A stretch of 64,000 bases of DNA from Epiperipatus broadwayi (lineage: Eukaryota > Onychophora > Udeonychophora > Euonychophora > Peripatidae): positions 1,548,815-1,612,814 of the forward strand of contig JAQFVV010012573.1 of NCBI GenBank assembly GCA_028023455.1, written 5' to 3'. Both the position numbers and the translations under genes were made by a program. The notes beneath the pieces were generated by a model. It saw only the letters and a list, made by a program, of their open reading frames with translations, ran no database searches and had not been told where the DNA came from. Below, in pieces: positions 40,812-51,600 of this stretch; within the stretch, counting starts at the first letter, position 1; every line of letters starts with the position of its first letter.

Positions 40812-42065
40812 ATCCTCATGTCTGAGTTTACAGGCCTTGCTTTTATGCTAATATTTTAAATATTTTTCTTTATTATGTATAATAATAAAATATATGGATA
40901 TAGACTAAATTTCAAAGTGGTTTTAAAATGCTAAAAAAAAATAAGTATTAAGATAAAATATGTTTAAAATAAAGAATATTTTTTAAAAACAAAAATGTTG
41001 CTATGGGATCCAACAGAAGCTTTCTAAATTGTCTGCTTTCCAAAAAATGGTGGGAAGAATTGTTACACTTTGTCATCATATCTTTTACTGTATAGAAGTC
41101 AATAAAATTTTGCAAAAATTTTTAAATTAATATTATGCATTTAATGGAGTAGAGAACTCTTCAGGATGCTTCCCCTGATATTTCCAGTATTGCAGTTGAA
41201 TATAGAGCTGTTAGCAAAAAATGCCTTAAAATTAACCTTGATTCTGCTAATCTATTCATCACTATTGAAGGCTGAAGAAATATTTGACATTTACTTGCTA
41301 AGAAAAAGAAAAATTATTCATCTAAAGTGATTATCCCATAGAAATGTACTTCCATAAATTAATTTGTTAATCTACCTATTTTAGATGCTCAAAAGGAATC
41401 TGCAATAGAATTCTCCTAAGAAAACTGTTACAGAATGAACCAAAAGAAGCTAAAATATTATAGTGCCAGAAGACATTAAAATTTAATGATTAATGGCCAT
41501 GTTCCCACATTTATAGATACAAAATATATATATGTGAGCTCAAAAAAATGTTAAAGTCAATTAAATAAACTTTCTATAGCTAACCTCAAGAGTTATTCTA
41601 AGTTACAAAGATTTTTCCCTATCATGCATGATAACTATATAATTTTTTTAATTGTAAATATGTAAATACATTTTATTATAATTATTATTATTATTATCAT
41701 CATCATGATCATCATTATGTAATTGCATTCTTTGATTAAAATTATTGTTGTTAATAATTTTGCTGTTTTTTACTTCTTATCTGTACCAAGCTGATTATTT
41801 ATTTTGCTAATAGGAAAGTAACAATCAGGTAATATAATTGAATCTACATGGTAATATGTTTTTATATGGGTTCAATTTAATTGTTTCTTGTGACTATTTC
41901 TGACTTGCCAATTAAAAATAATTTGAATGTAGTCACTCCACTTTGTACACACGTTCATCCTATAATTATCTTAAATTTTCCTAGCCAAAAATTAATTTTT
42001 TGAATATTGTATTTTTTTTCCATTTTATGGTTATCTGGAATCATTACCAATTGTAAACAAAATGC
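40812..42065 (+). repeat. left copy of a 1.24-kb direct repeat
   Basis: From CTGAGTTTACAGG to GGTTATCTGGAATC this stretch aligns, with substitutions and small indels, to 44568-45800 at an offset near 3750. Around 41152-41275 both copies encode the same short peptide in the same frame (RTLQDA..DISSI, then LKINLDSANLFI and a stop), a sign of an older coding segment. It could be a long terminal repeat, or a duplication. Confidence 0.7.
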
Positions 42066-42499
42066 TTACCATCACATTTTGGGGGTCTGGTTCTGGGATT
42101 ATCTTGATTAACAGGGATTGGACCAAGTTTAGTTTTAAAACATTTTATTATTATTATTATTATTATTAAAATTTGGAAAAAATACAAAGTAGATATTAAA
42201 ATAGAGAATGTAAATACTTTGTTGGATAAGAAATATATTCATTTACTTTGTTATAAATAAAAATAAATCAATAAATTCATAAATGTCTTAGACAAAATAG
42301 TGATAGAAATGGATTGGTAGAGATAGTAATAATATGCAAATAAAAAAAATAAGGCATTAAATTTAAAATACCTAGGAGTTTTAGAAAGGTTGCATGATGG
42401 AAAGAGGGTGAGTATTCTAGTTATTAAATAAATAAAGAAATACTAGATATTTTATATAATTTTTTTATAGAAAAGTTAGTAACTAAATTTATTATAAAT

Positions 42500-43520
42500 T
42501 TGCATATGATTACTCTAGCAAAAGCCAAAATGGAAGCTCAGGAAAGTAAAACTGAGTCTCATGATGGTGAGTTTAAAAACATTATCATGAGCATGTTCAC
42601 ATAATTGAATAAAAAAAATCGAAAAACAAAATGATTTTAAAAAAATAAAGGAAATTAAAGAGAACATGGAAAGCATGTTTAAACAAAATAAAGAAATTAA
42701 AATCATAGATAACATGAAAAAGAATAAAGAACTGAGAGAAAAGATGAAAAATTTGTTTAGGAAGCAAAAGATGACAAAACTCAGATGATAGAGAAAATCA
42801 GAGAAAATAATAAAGTTAATTGAAATATTATTTTAGAACCACCACAAGTAGATATATCTAAGTTAGATGAATCAGATAATGCTAGTGATAAATTCCCAAC
42901 TGCATTTGTTAAAAATGTTCAATATATTGATAATCTAAATAATTTTAACACAAAAGCTTTGGAAGTTGATACTTGCATTATAGTTGACTGTGCATCTGAG
43001 TTACATGCAATTATGGTAGGAATGGAGAAATGTATGATTTAAAAAATGAATGAAGTAATTTAAATATTAAAAAATGGATGATCAAGAAGATCACTTAAAT
43101 AGAGTCAAATATAAAAGTAATTTGTTTAGTAGGGTGTATAATAAAAGTGCTAGAAAACAACCCAAATTAAAATTTAGAGAACTAAAAAATAGAAATTCAG
43201 AGCTTAGGCAAATAATTAAGCTAGGTAAGTCATCCAATAAAAAATTATGTTCAAAAACTCATTGTATGAGAATGAGAGTAAAGATTAGAGTTAGAAAGCA
43301 CAAAATAAAATATCCAATTGTTTCTAAAAATAAATCAGAGTTGCTATATGATAAATAAAAGATATTATATGTTATTCTGAGTAAAGGTCTGCATATTGAT
43401 TTAAAAATATTTAGAGAGAAGCAAGGTTCAATCCTCTAATGAATAAAGATGGCCTTCAAGTTGATGACTCTGGACTTGTTAATGGTTACTTGATAGAAGA
43501 TAATTTATAAAGTATACACT
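42500..43520 (+). pseudogene. decayed coiled-coil coding region
   Basis: In shifting frames the + strand reads MEAQESKTESHDGEFKNIMS, then KEIKENMESMFKQNKEIK and KKNKELREKMKNLF, then EPPQVDISKLDESDNASDK and DTCIIVDCASELHAIMVG. The heptad-like Lys/Glu/Met/Asn repeats indicate a coiled coil, as in LINE ORF1 or a retroelement gag, but no zinc knuckle, protease or RT was found. 43074-43358 is open for 94 codons (Lys/Arg-rich). Its place between direct repeats suggests a retroelement interior. Family unknown. Confidence 0.45.
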
Positions 43521-43550
43521 ACAAAAATAGAGCCGACTGAGCATCAAAAT

Positions 43551-43655
43551 GAGGACTAGTTTTAAAAAAAGACATAAATAATTTAATTTTTAATTTTTGA
43601 AAATTAAAAAATTAAAAATTAAATCATTTGCCATGACTTTTTTTAAAATTAGTCC
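43551..43655. repeat. 44-bp-arm hairpin
   Basis: GACTAGTTTTAAAAAAAGAC and the following bases are mirrored by a segment ending at AATTAGTC near 43653, with a few mismatches and a short A-rich loop. Confidence 0.7.
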
Positions 43656-44086
43656 CAAATGAATTGAGTATAATAATGATATTCCATTTAATATTGAAAG
43701 GTTGTAAAAAAAAAAATAGAAATACTTCCTTATATTCTTAATGTTTGGTAGAAATTTCAGAATTATTTGTGTCATATTTAAATCAGGCTAATATGCAAAT
43801 TTTATACTATACTTTCCAACAATGGCAATAAATAAATAGTTATATAAAAATAACAAAACTTAGAATTTAAATATCACTGTATTCTTTGCATTGTTGATTA
43901 AGAATGTAAAGGAAAACACTTCATAGTTTAAAATCAAACTTAATTGTATGATTTTGTTGAAATTAGATTATGTTGCTTTCTGTATTGGTGATGAATGGGG
44001 AGTGTTTCATTGGTTTGAGATTGCCATGTTTATTTGACTCTTCAGAGTTCTTATCTCAGTATTGTTCACAATCATATTATTTTGTA

Positions 44087-44205
44087 TTTTGTCAGCCTCT
44101 AAGTCTCAAAAGCAATCTAGGCATATTCTTATATTTGTCAGCCACTAAGTCTCAAAAATGAGCCAGACATATTCAGATATTTGTCAGCCTTTAAGTCTTG
44201 TAGTA
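44087..44205 (+). repeat. 46-bp minisatellite, about 2.6 units
   Basis: TTTGTCAGCC(T/A)CTAAGTCTC begins units at about 44087, 44133 and 44179. The third is shortened. It lies in the interior of the direct-repeat pair. Confidence 0.8.
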
Positions 44206-44567
44206 GAGCAAGGCTTTATTTAAAGATATTATTCATTATATATTTGGTTTGGTTGATATTATATTTGTGCTTGAGATAGCTCCTTGGTATTCATATTGCA
44301 TAATACACTCATTGTTAGTGTGAGATTTTTTTATTTATCTCAACATTGCAGGTAGATGATCAAGTCCAATAAATAACTTTAATTGAATTAATGAAACAGT
44401 AATACTGATCTACTGGATTTGTAAGAATGACATTATTTGTTATGTTCATACCAGCTTGTAAATCCATTTCCAAAGAAGTGTCTTTTTGTGTAAAAATAAA
44501 ACTGAGTGACATTTATGGATAAATCAACTCTATTTTATTCTTAAATGGAGGAAGGGAAAATGTAATC

Positions 44568-45800
44568 CTCACATCTGAGTTTACAGGTATTGCTTTTATG
44601 CTAATATTTTTTAGTATTTTTCTTTATTATGTATAACAAAATATTAAAAGATATGGATATAGAATAAATTTTAAAGTGGTTTTAAAATGTTAAAAATATA
44701 AGATAAAATATGTTATTATTTTATTCTTTTAAAATAAAAAATAAAAATGTTATGTTAACCAATAGAAGCTTTCTAAATCATCTGCTTCCCAAGAAATGGT
44801 TAAAAGAATCATAACACTTTATCATCGTGTATTTTACTGTATAGAAGTGAATAAATTTTTTCAAGAATTTTTAAGTTAATATCATGTATTTTATAAAGTA
44901 GAGAACTCTTCAGGACGCTTTCAATGACATTTCCAGTATTGTAGTTGAATATAAAGTTGTAGGGAAAAATGCCTTAAAAATTAACCTTGATTCTGCCAAT
45001 CTATTCATCCCTATTGAAAGCTGAAGAAATATTTGACATTTATTTGCTAAAAAAAGAAAATGAGTCATTTAAAGTGATTATCCCATAGAAATGTACTTCT
45101 ATAAATTAATTTGTGAATCTACCTATTTAAATGCTCAGAAGAAAATTGCAATGAAAACTCTCCTAGGAAAACTGCCAGGCAATGAACCAAAAGAAACTAA
45201 AATATTATATTGCCAGCAGAGATTTAAATTTAATAATTAATGACCATGTTACCACATTTACAGATACAAAAAATATATGTAAGCTCACAAAGACATTAAA
45301 TTAACTGAACTTTCTGTAGCCATCCTCATAGTTATTGTATGTTACAAAGATTTTTTCCCTCTTGGAAGTGGGCACCATATATTTTTTTTATTTTTTAATA
45401 CATAAATACATTTTATTACTAGTATTATTGTTATCATATAATTCTGTTATTTGATTAAAGTTATTATTGTTGTTAATAATTTTGCTGTTTTTTATTTCTC
45501 ATCAGAACCAAGCTGATTATTTACTTTGTTAATGCAATAAATTATTAGATGGAGAGGGATAATGATCAGGAAATATAATTAATCTACATGGAAACTTGTT
45601 TTTATGTGGATTTAATTTCGTCATTGCTTGTGACTATTTCAAATTTCTCATTTAAAATAATTTGGAGGTAATCACTTCACAATGTACATGGTCATCCTTT
45701 AGTTTTCTTAAATTCCCTTAGACAAAAATTAAATTGCTGAATATTGTATTTTTTATTTTATTTTATGGTTAACTGGATTTATTATCAATTGTAAAAAAGC
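44568..45800 (+). repeat. right copy of the 1.24-kb direct repeat
   Basis: Partner of 40812-42065. Shared blocks include GAGAACTCTTCAGGA, CTTGATTCTGC, a poly-T/TA segment and GGTTA(T/A)CTGGA near the end. The peptide RTLQDAFNDISSI...LKINLDSANLFI before a stop is retained. Divergence is moderate by eye, so an LTR pair would be old. Confidence 0.7.
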
Positions 45801-45811
45801 TGGTTACTATA

Positions 45812-46103
45812 TATATAAGACATATTTTGCGGGTTTATTCATGTTAAAAATTTAAATATTTATATACCAACATTTCGACTTGATCACACAAGTCATCTAC
45901 TGGGTGATAAAATGTGGAAAGGTGGTTGTAGAGGTGCTATAATCACTGATTTTTTTTCAAATCAATGATTGTATAGCCTCTACAACTGTCTTTCTACTTT
46001 TTATCACCCAGTAGATGACTTGTGTGATCAAGGCAAAATGTCTGTATATAAATATTTAAATTTTTAACATGGATGAACCCACAAAATGTCTTTTATATAT
46101 ACA
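45812..46103. repeat. about 290-bp palindrome
   Basis: The left arm (45812-45945) and right arm (45962-46103) are near-complementary around a short AT-rich centre near 45955. Each arm, read outward, contains GATGACTTG, a loop, CAAGTCGAAATG (CAAGGCAAAATG in the right arm) and TATATAAATATTTAAA, then AACCC(G/A)CAAAAT. This again is a hairpin followed by GAAA, the PLE-tail style. It is best read as two tails joined head to head. Confidence 0.75.
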
Positions 46104-46476
46104 ACCTGTGAAAATCTTTATATCAACATACATATATATGATTCAACACATACAATACATACAACTCGGGAGAAGATTAACTATTATTTGCAGAATGTTA
46201 AGAAAGATGCTAGTTTTCTGCATTTTCACATCTATAAAAATGAACTGGGTCTAAATCCATATAACAACTTGGATTTGAAGTAAAGGAGAATCCCTTTTAC
46301 TTCACTAAAATCCAAAACAAAAGAGCTATTTTATAAGTTAATAAAGAAAATTGGTTTAGCCTCGGGATATATTGCTAATTGCTTTCCTGGCAATATCATG
46401 AAGTAAAAGTTATTACTATTTGCATGAGGTTTATACTATAGTTTATTTAATTAAAATTTTATGAAACTATTTAATT

Positions 46477-46480
<4 letters not shown>

Positions 46481-46520
<40 letters not shown>
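46481..46520. repeat. (TA)n microsatellite
   Basis: Perfect AT array of about 40 bp. Confidence 0.9.
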
Positions 46521-46522
<2 letters not shown>

Positions 46523-46708
46523 AAGCAATGGATCTGAAGTCCAATCCATGCTTCACAGCCTCCTATAAACTTAATTAGTATTGTAGGCCTGATTAAGTTT
46601 ATAGTCCAATATTAGCAGGGTTTTGCATTTAAATATTTTGTTTTAAATATTCCATTCTAAGATTAGATTTCTGTTAATAAAAATTGCTTGTAAAATCTAT
46701 TAGTCAAA

Positions 46709-46737
46709 CATATATATACGTCAAGCGTATATATATG
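46709..46737. repeat. perfect 12-bp-arm hairpin
   Basis: CATATATATACG, loop TCAAG, then CGTATATATATG. Confidence 0.85.
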
Positions 46738-47005
46738 AGTTAATGCAAAATTCTGCTGAAATAAAATAATTATTTTATTAAAAGAAATAAGAATGTATTT
46801 TTCTTTTTAAATCTTGTTCAAATATTTAGTATGATTTGATTTTGAGATAAGCCCGCCAACATTTTCTAAAAGAATGTATATTTTTAATTAATTAGCCCAT
46901 TCAAGGCAAATTAAAGATGGCCTTCTCTTTCTTTTTTAATTAATAAAATTCAAAGTTTAAAGAAAGAAATTTAGAGTAAAAAAGTAAAGGTTATTTTTAG
47001 AAAAT

Positions 47006-47730
47006 GTTACCTTGAAACAAAGGAGCATGGGGGCTTATCAAGATCTAAGACCATACAAACAATAGAAGGTAGGTGACAAAGAGGGTATAAATAGAAGTGA
47101 GAACAAAAGACGAGATTTATTCAAAGTTTTCTTGCTGGCATTCAAAGTTGTCTTGCTGGCATTCAGTTTTTTCTTTGGAGAACTCTTTCAGATTTTGCTT
47201 GTGGAGATCTTATTCCAAAAAGTTAGACAACTGTCATCTTCAAAATCATGGAGAAGTTTAAACATGCTCAAGCTAAAAGTCATATGAATTTGATGGATTC
47301 TACTATGCTTGGCTAGGCAAATAAATAGCTTTTTCTATTGCTGAGTTCCTAAATACCATCCAAAATGCCATAGTATCCACCTAATAGTGATCTGAACTCT
47401 GTGCCATGTCTGTAGGACTTTTTGTGAAACCATGCTACATATTTCCACTGTCCTTGTCCGAGCAAATACCTACCGATGGTCGGATCAAGCCACGAATGCT
47501 GTAGGAAACATGACCAAGGAACCAGGACAGTAATCATATCTCTCCTCCAGTGAACTATTTACTTTCTATCCTTTTGTTCATACCTTTCTTAATTGAATTA
47601 TATTATTAATTGTTGTATTTAATTATATTTGTAATGTAACCATTTTTTTATTAGACTAGTCTTAGATATATATTGTGTGATCATCTATCTATATTTAACC
47701 TTTTTCCTTCACTATTCTTCATTACTAACA
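47006..47730 (+). other. possible solo LTR or promoter region
   Basis: GGGTATAAATAG at about 47084 is a strong TATA box in a less A/T-rich context. It is followed within about 80 bp by a tandem duplication of TCTTGCTGGCATTCA. The interval could be bounded by TGTTA (47006) and TAACA (about 47730), the usual LTR ends. I saw no target-site duplication, primer-binding site or partner LTR, so LTR identity is speculative. A 62-codon minus frame inside it is not recognised. Confidence 0.25.
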
Positions 47731-48540
47731 TGTATATATATTTTGTAGTCCGTTGCGGTTAAGCTTAAAAGTTATTTTTTTCATTTAAAATCTCTTTCCA
47801 ATTTTATTTACATTTCTAAATTCCATACTAGTAAGTGTCCTTTGTTTGCCAACTTGATCTCCTCAATAACACCTCTTTTGTCCACCACTGGTTTATTACA
47901 TATATCAGATTTAGCTATATACATTTTAAATAATGTTTAAACTCTGTTTTAGCGCAAAGCGATTAAAAAATGCTTTGTGAAAGATTTTTATTATTGTACT
48001 TTATCGAGGAGATTCGCGTTGACAATTTTAATAAAATTGGGAAGAAAAGATTTAGACCACAAACATATTAATCTGTTTTTATTGTCTAATTAGTTTTCAT
48101 TAATTTAGGGGAATAGCGGGGGCCATTAAATCATTATTTATATTTTAAAGTTGTTAATTAAACATATTATTTAACTATAAAAAGCTTGAGTTTCCAAATT
48201 TTATTATAATGCTTTATTTTACTTTTCTAATGATCCAGGCACGCAAAACACATATTTCATAGTACTGTCACACACACTTAACTATTCAGCTCCGTAGGTG
48301 TTCCCATCCATGTCTCTATTGCTGTTGCTAAGCTTTGTGGATGGATGAGAAAATAATTTATGCATGTCTCAGATAATGTTATTGGTTCATAGTTAGCCTC
48401 GAGAATAGGCGAATAGGGCAGAGGTCATAGTATTCTTGATTTAATATCTCACGTATGGATGGCCTCGAGGTACTTTCGCCTAGTATTCGAACTGGGTTAA
48501 ACCAACATACATCATCTGACTGTCACAATAATATATATAT
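47731..48540. other. intergenic DNA with a GC-richer patch
   Basis: 48240-48510 is GC-richer. On the minus strand it has CCCAGTTCGAATACTAGG, a B-box-like site, so it may be a further tRNA-derived repeat, but no A box was found. Confidence 0.3.
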
Positions 48541-48574
48541 ATATAATATTTAAATACATGTGTATTGTCTATAC

Positions 48575-48768
48575 TAAACTTAATTTAATTATAAGGGACT
48601 GGAACTCAGACTTTCATACTCCTCACAGTAATCACACACGACCACATCTGAGAAAGAAAAATGATCTTCAATATACATATTTCTAGCTGAACCAGCATTC
48701 ATCAGTTGGTCCATATCACCATCTACTACACATATATACAATCACTGCTCAGATTATATTAAGACAGC
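48575..48768 (-). repeat. left inverted flank of PLE-C with decayed hammerhead
   Basis: This is the reverse-complement partner of 51393-51600. On the minus strand it reads CCAA-CTGATGA (core 48705-48699), ATGCT-GGTTC-AGCTA, GAA, ATATGTAT, A, TTGA-AGATCAT. The core is kept, but the two outermost pairs of stem II and one pair of stem I are lost, so cleavage is unlikely. Further along is GAGTTCCAGTCC, the B-box-like site. Confidence 0.7.
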
Positions 48769-48771
48769 AAA

Positions 48772-48965
48772 TCTTCAAATATTCAATGGAAAAGCTTCAA
48801 TCTTCTTCACTTTTCAACTCTTCAGCCATCCATATCAAGAAAGAAATGCTCAAAACTCTTGATGATGCCAATATGATTCATCCTTGGATTTTTAATGGTA
48901 TTGATGGTTGAAGAGTTGGAAAGTGGAGAAATGTGAAGCTTGTGCATTGAAGTTTGAAGATTTCT
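48772..48965. repeat. 75-bp-arm inverted repeat
   Basis: CAAATCTTCAAAT...CTTCACTTTTCAACTCTTC is mirrored by GAAGAGTTGGAAAGTGGAG...TTTGAAGATTTC with scattered mismatches. It lies between the hammerhead flank and the first PLE-C coding homology. Confidence 0.7.
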
Positions 48966-49089
48966 AAGTATCAACAATGCATGCCATTAATAATGTAGAA
49001 TGATTTTTTAAAAAATAAACTTATTGATGAAGACTACATGACAATTTCTCAGGCAGTAAGAAAATCATATTCTACATTACATAGAAAAA

Positions 49090-51290
49090 CAAAATAATGT
49101 TAAAAGAATAAATTTGCTAACCTACATGGGCATATCAAAAATCATAATGTACCAAGCAATGTACCAATTTCATCAGTTAAAAATCTCAGTTCTAAACATC
49201 TAACAGATACTGAAATTTTTGTTATTGAAAGAGGATTAAATTTTGCCACAACACTGTCTAATATTCCTTTATTAGATATATGGCAGCCACTAAGGAAGTG
49301 ATTCAAAAATTGCCTTTAGAAGAAGCATCAAAATTATGCTGGATAATAAAAAGAACACTTGACAAGCAACAAAAATTGAAGTCAAATATATCCTACAGTG
49401 AGAGGAAAGCAATTAAATCTCTCAAAGTAAATAAATCTATAATCATTCTCCCTGATGATAAAGGCAATGCAACAGTTGTAATGGATATAACTGATTATGA
49501 CAATAAAATATAAGAACTTCTCACAGCAGGCCAATATAGAAAAGTGGCAAAAAATTCAATACCAAATATGGAAACAAAGTTACAAGAATTACTCAGAAAG
49601 CATCACAAGTACTTCCCTGATTCAGAAAGACATAAAATAACATCATATTTCAGCAAAATTCCTCATCTTTATGGTCTACCTAAGACCTATTGCTAGTTTT
49701 AGAGATTCACCTTGCTAAAATTTGGCAAGATTTCTTCTCAAAGTTCTAAGTCCTTTGGCATAAAAGACCCAGTCTTTTGTCAGGGATTCTAGACACTTTG
49801 TAGAATTAATCATGAACATAAAAATTGAAAGAGCTGACTTACTGGTAAGCTTTGATGTGGATTCACCAATGTACCATGCTAAAAAGCAATGACTATTGTA
49901 AGGAAAAGATTAAAAGATGATAATAGTTACAAACCAGAATAGCTCTTCCTATTAATAGTATAATGGAACTATTAACATTCTGCATAAAAACAACCTATTT
50001 TCAAGATAACACAGAATTCTTCCAACAAAATCAAGGAATGGCTATGAGCTCACCATTATCTCCCCTGATTAGCAATATTTACATGGAAGAACTTGAAACC
50101 TTAGCCATAAAAACTATTCCATATACACTTAACATTTGGATTTTCTATGTGGATGATATATTTGTTGTATGGCTACATGGTTAAGCACTGCTACAAACTT
50201 TCTGGAAACACATCAACAAAATATTCCCTTCAGTTAAATTCACAACAGTCAGAACAAGAACAAAAATTGGTATTCTTAGATGTTCTTGTGACAAGACTCC
50301 CTCATGGCAAAATCAAAACTAGAGTTTACCAAAAACCTACACATACAGGAATATACCTATCCTATACATCCAATCACACCAGAAACACAAAACATGGATC
50401 AGAAGAAGTTTGTTCAGAAACCAGCGATTTGGGAAAATAAAAGATCTATATAGAACAAACTCTTTCAAAAAATGGTTATCCATCAGCTGTTATTAAGAAA
50501 ACATTAAATAGACAACAAAAAGAACCATCAAGAGAAAAATAATTATTGGTACTGTAGTGCACTCATACATTCCAAAAAAAGCAAACAAATTATGAAAAAT
50601 CTCAATCAGTATAACATCAAAACAGCTTTCCAGAGCCATACTACACTATGAAGAATTGTAACACCTACAAAGCCTAAACATGAAATGTTGAAAAGAAAGA
50701 AAACTGTATCTATGAAATACCATGTGAATGTGGAAGAACATCCCATCGAAAAGCAATTGCATCACACAAACTGATGAATAGAAGAGAGAAAACAGCTGTG
50801 TCTATGATAGCAGACCATGTATGTGCCAATGAACATATGTTCAATTAGGAAAATACAAAAATATTGGATGGAGAAGAAAAGGTACAAAGAAGAAAATTTA
50901 AAGAAGCTTCTCACATGACAATGGCAAAAAATCTCATAAGCCAATCTAGGGTGATTATACATAATGTATGGAAACCACTAATCTTCTTTGCTCTTAGGAA
51001 AATGTAGAGAAATCAGGAGGAACCTCATAGATAAGTATATGAAATTTAACTATTGCCTTTGGGAGGATGGCTCAGTTGATTAGAGCATTACCTTAAAATT
51101 CAATGCTCAGGATTTTAAAAGTCCAGGTTCAAAACTCATGCTGGTACTGTCACTGTTCAGGCCAGCAACACCTGAATAAAAGGGGAGAATAGTACTTTTC
51201 AAAACTTTGTGCATATACTAACCTGTTTAATGTGCTATTACTAACAGTTGAATGTATTTGTAATATTTAAATAAAGTTAAATTTTTCTAA
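49090..51290 (+). pseudogene. PLE family C (Poseidon/Penelope-type), decayed
   Basis: In several frames: N-terminal VKNLSSKHLTDTE and IERGLNFATT (about 49170-49245), LPDDKGNATVVMD (49450), LLTAGQYRKV, PHLYGLPK (fingers), TTYFQDNTEFFQQNQGMAMS and SPLSPLISNIYMEELE (motif B, 50030-50095), FYVDDIFVVW (motif C, 50145), LVFLDVLVTRLPHGK, VYQKPTHTGIYL, then CIYEIPCECGR, HKLMNRREKTAV and RRKFKEA (GIY-YIG remnant, 50713-50915; YIG itself is lost). Block order and wording match Penelope/Poseidon PLEs closely. At least six frame breaks or stops make it inactive. The 3' UTR ends near 51290 with GTTGAATGTATTTG and AAATAAAGTT. Confidence 0.85.
51060..51145 (+). other. tRNA-like segment in the PLE-C 3' UTR
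   Basis: GGATGGCTCAGTTGATTAGA has a perfect A-box pattern (TGGCTCAGTTG). About 45 bp on, CCAGGTTCAAAACTC resembles a B box. The anticodon arm does not fold well. A diverged version is present at the same place in the second PLE-C copy (about 63600-63665), so it belongs to the element and is not a chance neighbour. Confidence 0.5.
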
Positions 51291-51392
51291 AGACATTCAA
51301 TACACATATTAGATGATAGAAATAATCCAGAATAAGAATACAACTAGAACACCATCATCACAAACCTTCAGGAAAACATGAATATTTCCTAT

Positions 51393-51600
51393 CTTAATAT
51401 AAACTGAGCAATGATTGTATATATGTGTGGGAGATCATGATCTGAACCAACTGATGAGTGCTGGTTTAGCATGAAATATTTATATTGGAGATTATTTATC
51501 TTTCTCAGATATGTGGGCACATGTATCAGTTATATTAGATGGATTGGATTGCTGTGAAAAGTTTAAAAGTCTGAGTTCAAGACCTTATAAATATATATAT
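51393..51600 (+). repeat. right inverted flank of PLE-C (hammerhead/B-box repeat)
   Basis: The complement matches 48575-48768 over nearly its full length. It contains the hammerhead at 51437-51495, then a segment with ATCAGTTATATTAGATGG and CTGAGTTCAAGACC (B-box-like). The combination of hammerhead plus tRNA-like sequence occurs in three copies in this window. Confidence 0.75.
51437..51495 (+). ncRNA. hammerhead ribozyme, short stem III, complete core
   Basis: Stem I is ATGATCT (51437-51443) with AGATTAT (51489-51495) plus CCAA (51447-51450) with TTGG (51485-51488), with a GAA bulge. The core CTGATGA is 51451-51457. Stem II is GTGCT/AGCAT closed by a GGTTT loop (51463-51467). GAA is 51473-51475. 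Stem III is ATA/TAT (51476-51478 and 51481-51483) with a 2-nt loop, and predicted cleavage follows A51484 (NUH = AUA). All conserved core bases are present. The only weak point is a G-U pair at the base of stem II, which looks like a decayed CpG. Minimal hammerheads with tiny stem III are known from Penelope-like elements and retrozymes, where they self-process RNA. Confidence 0.75.

Noticed and set aside
47349-47537. 62-codon minus frame with Trp-rich composition
   Set aside because: No family recognised, no splice or start context, and it lies in a likely repeat-derived region.
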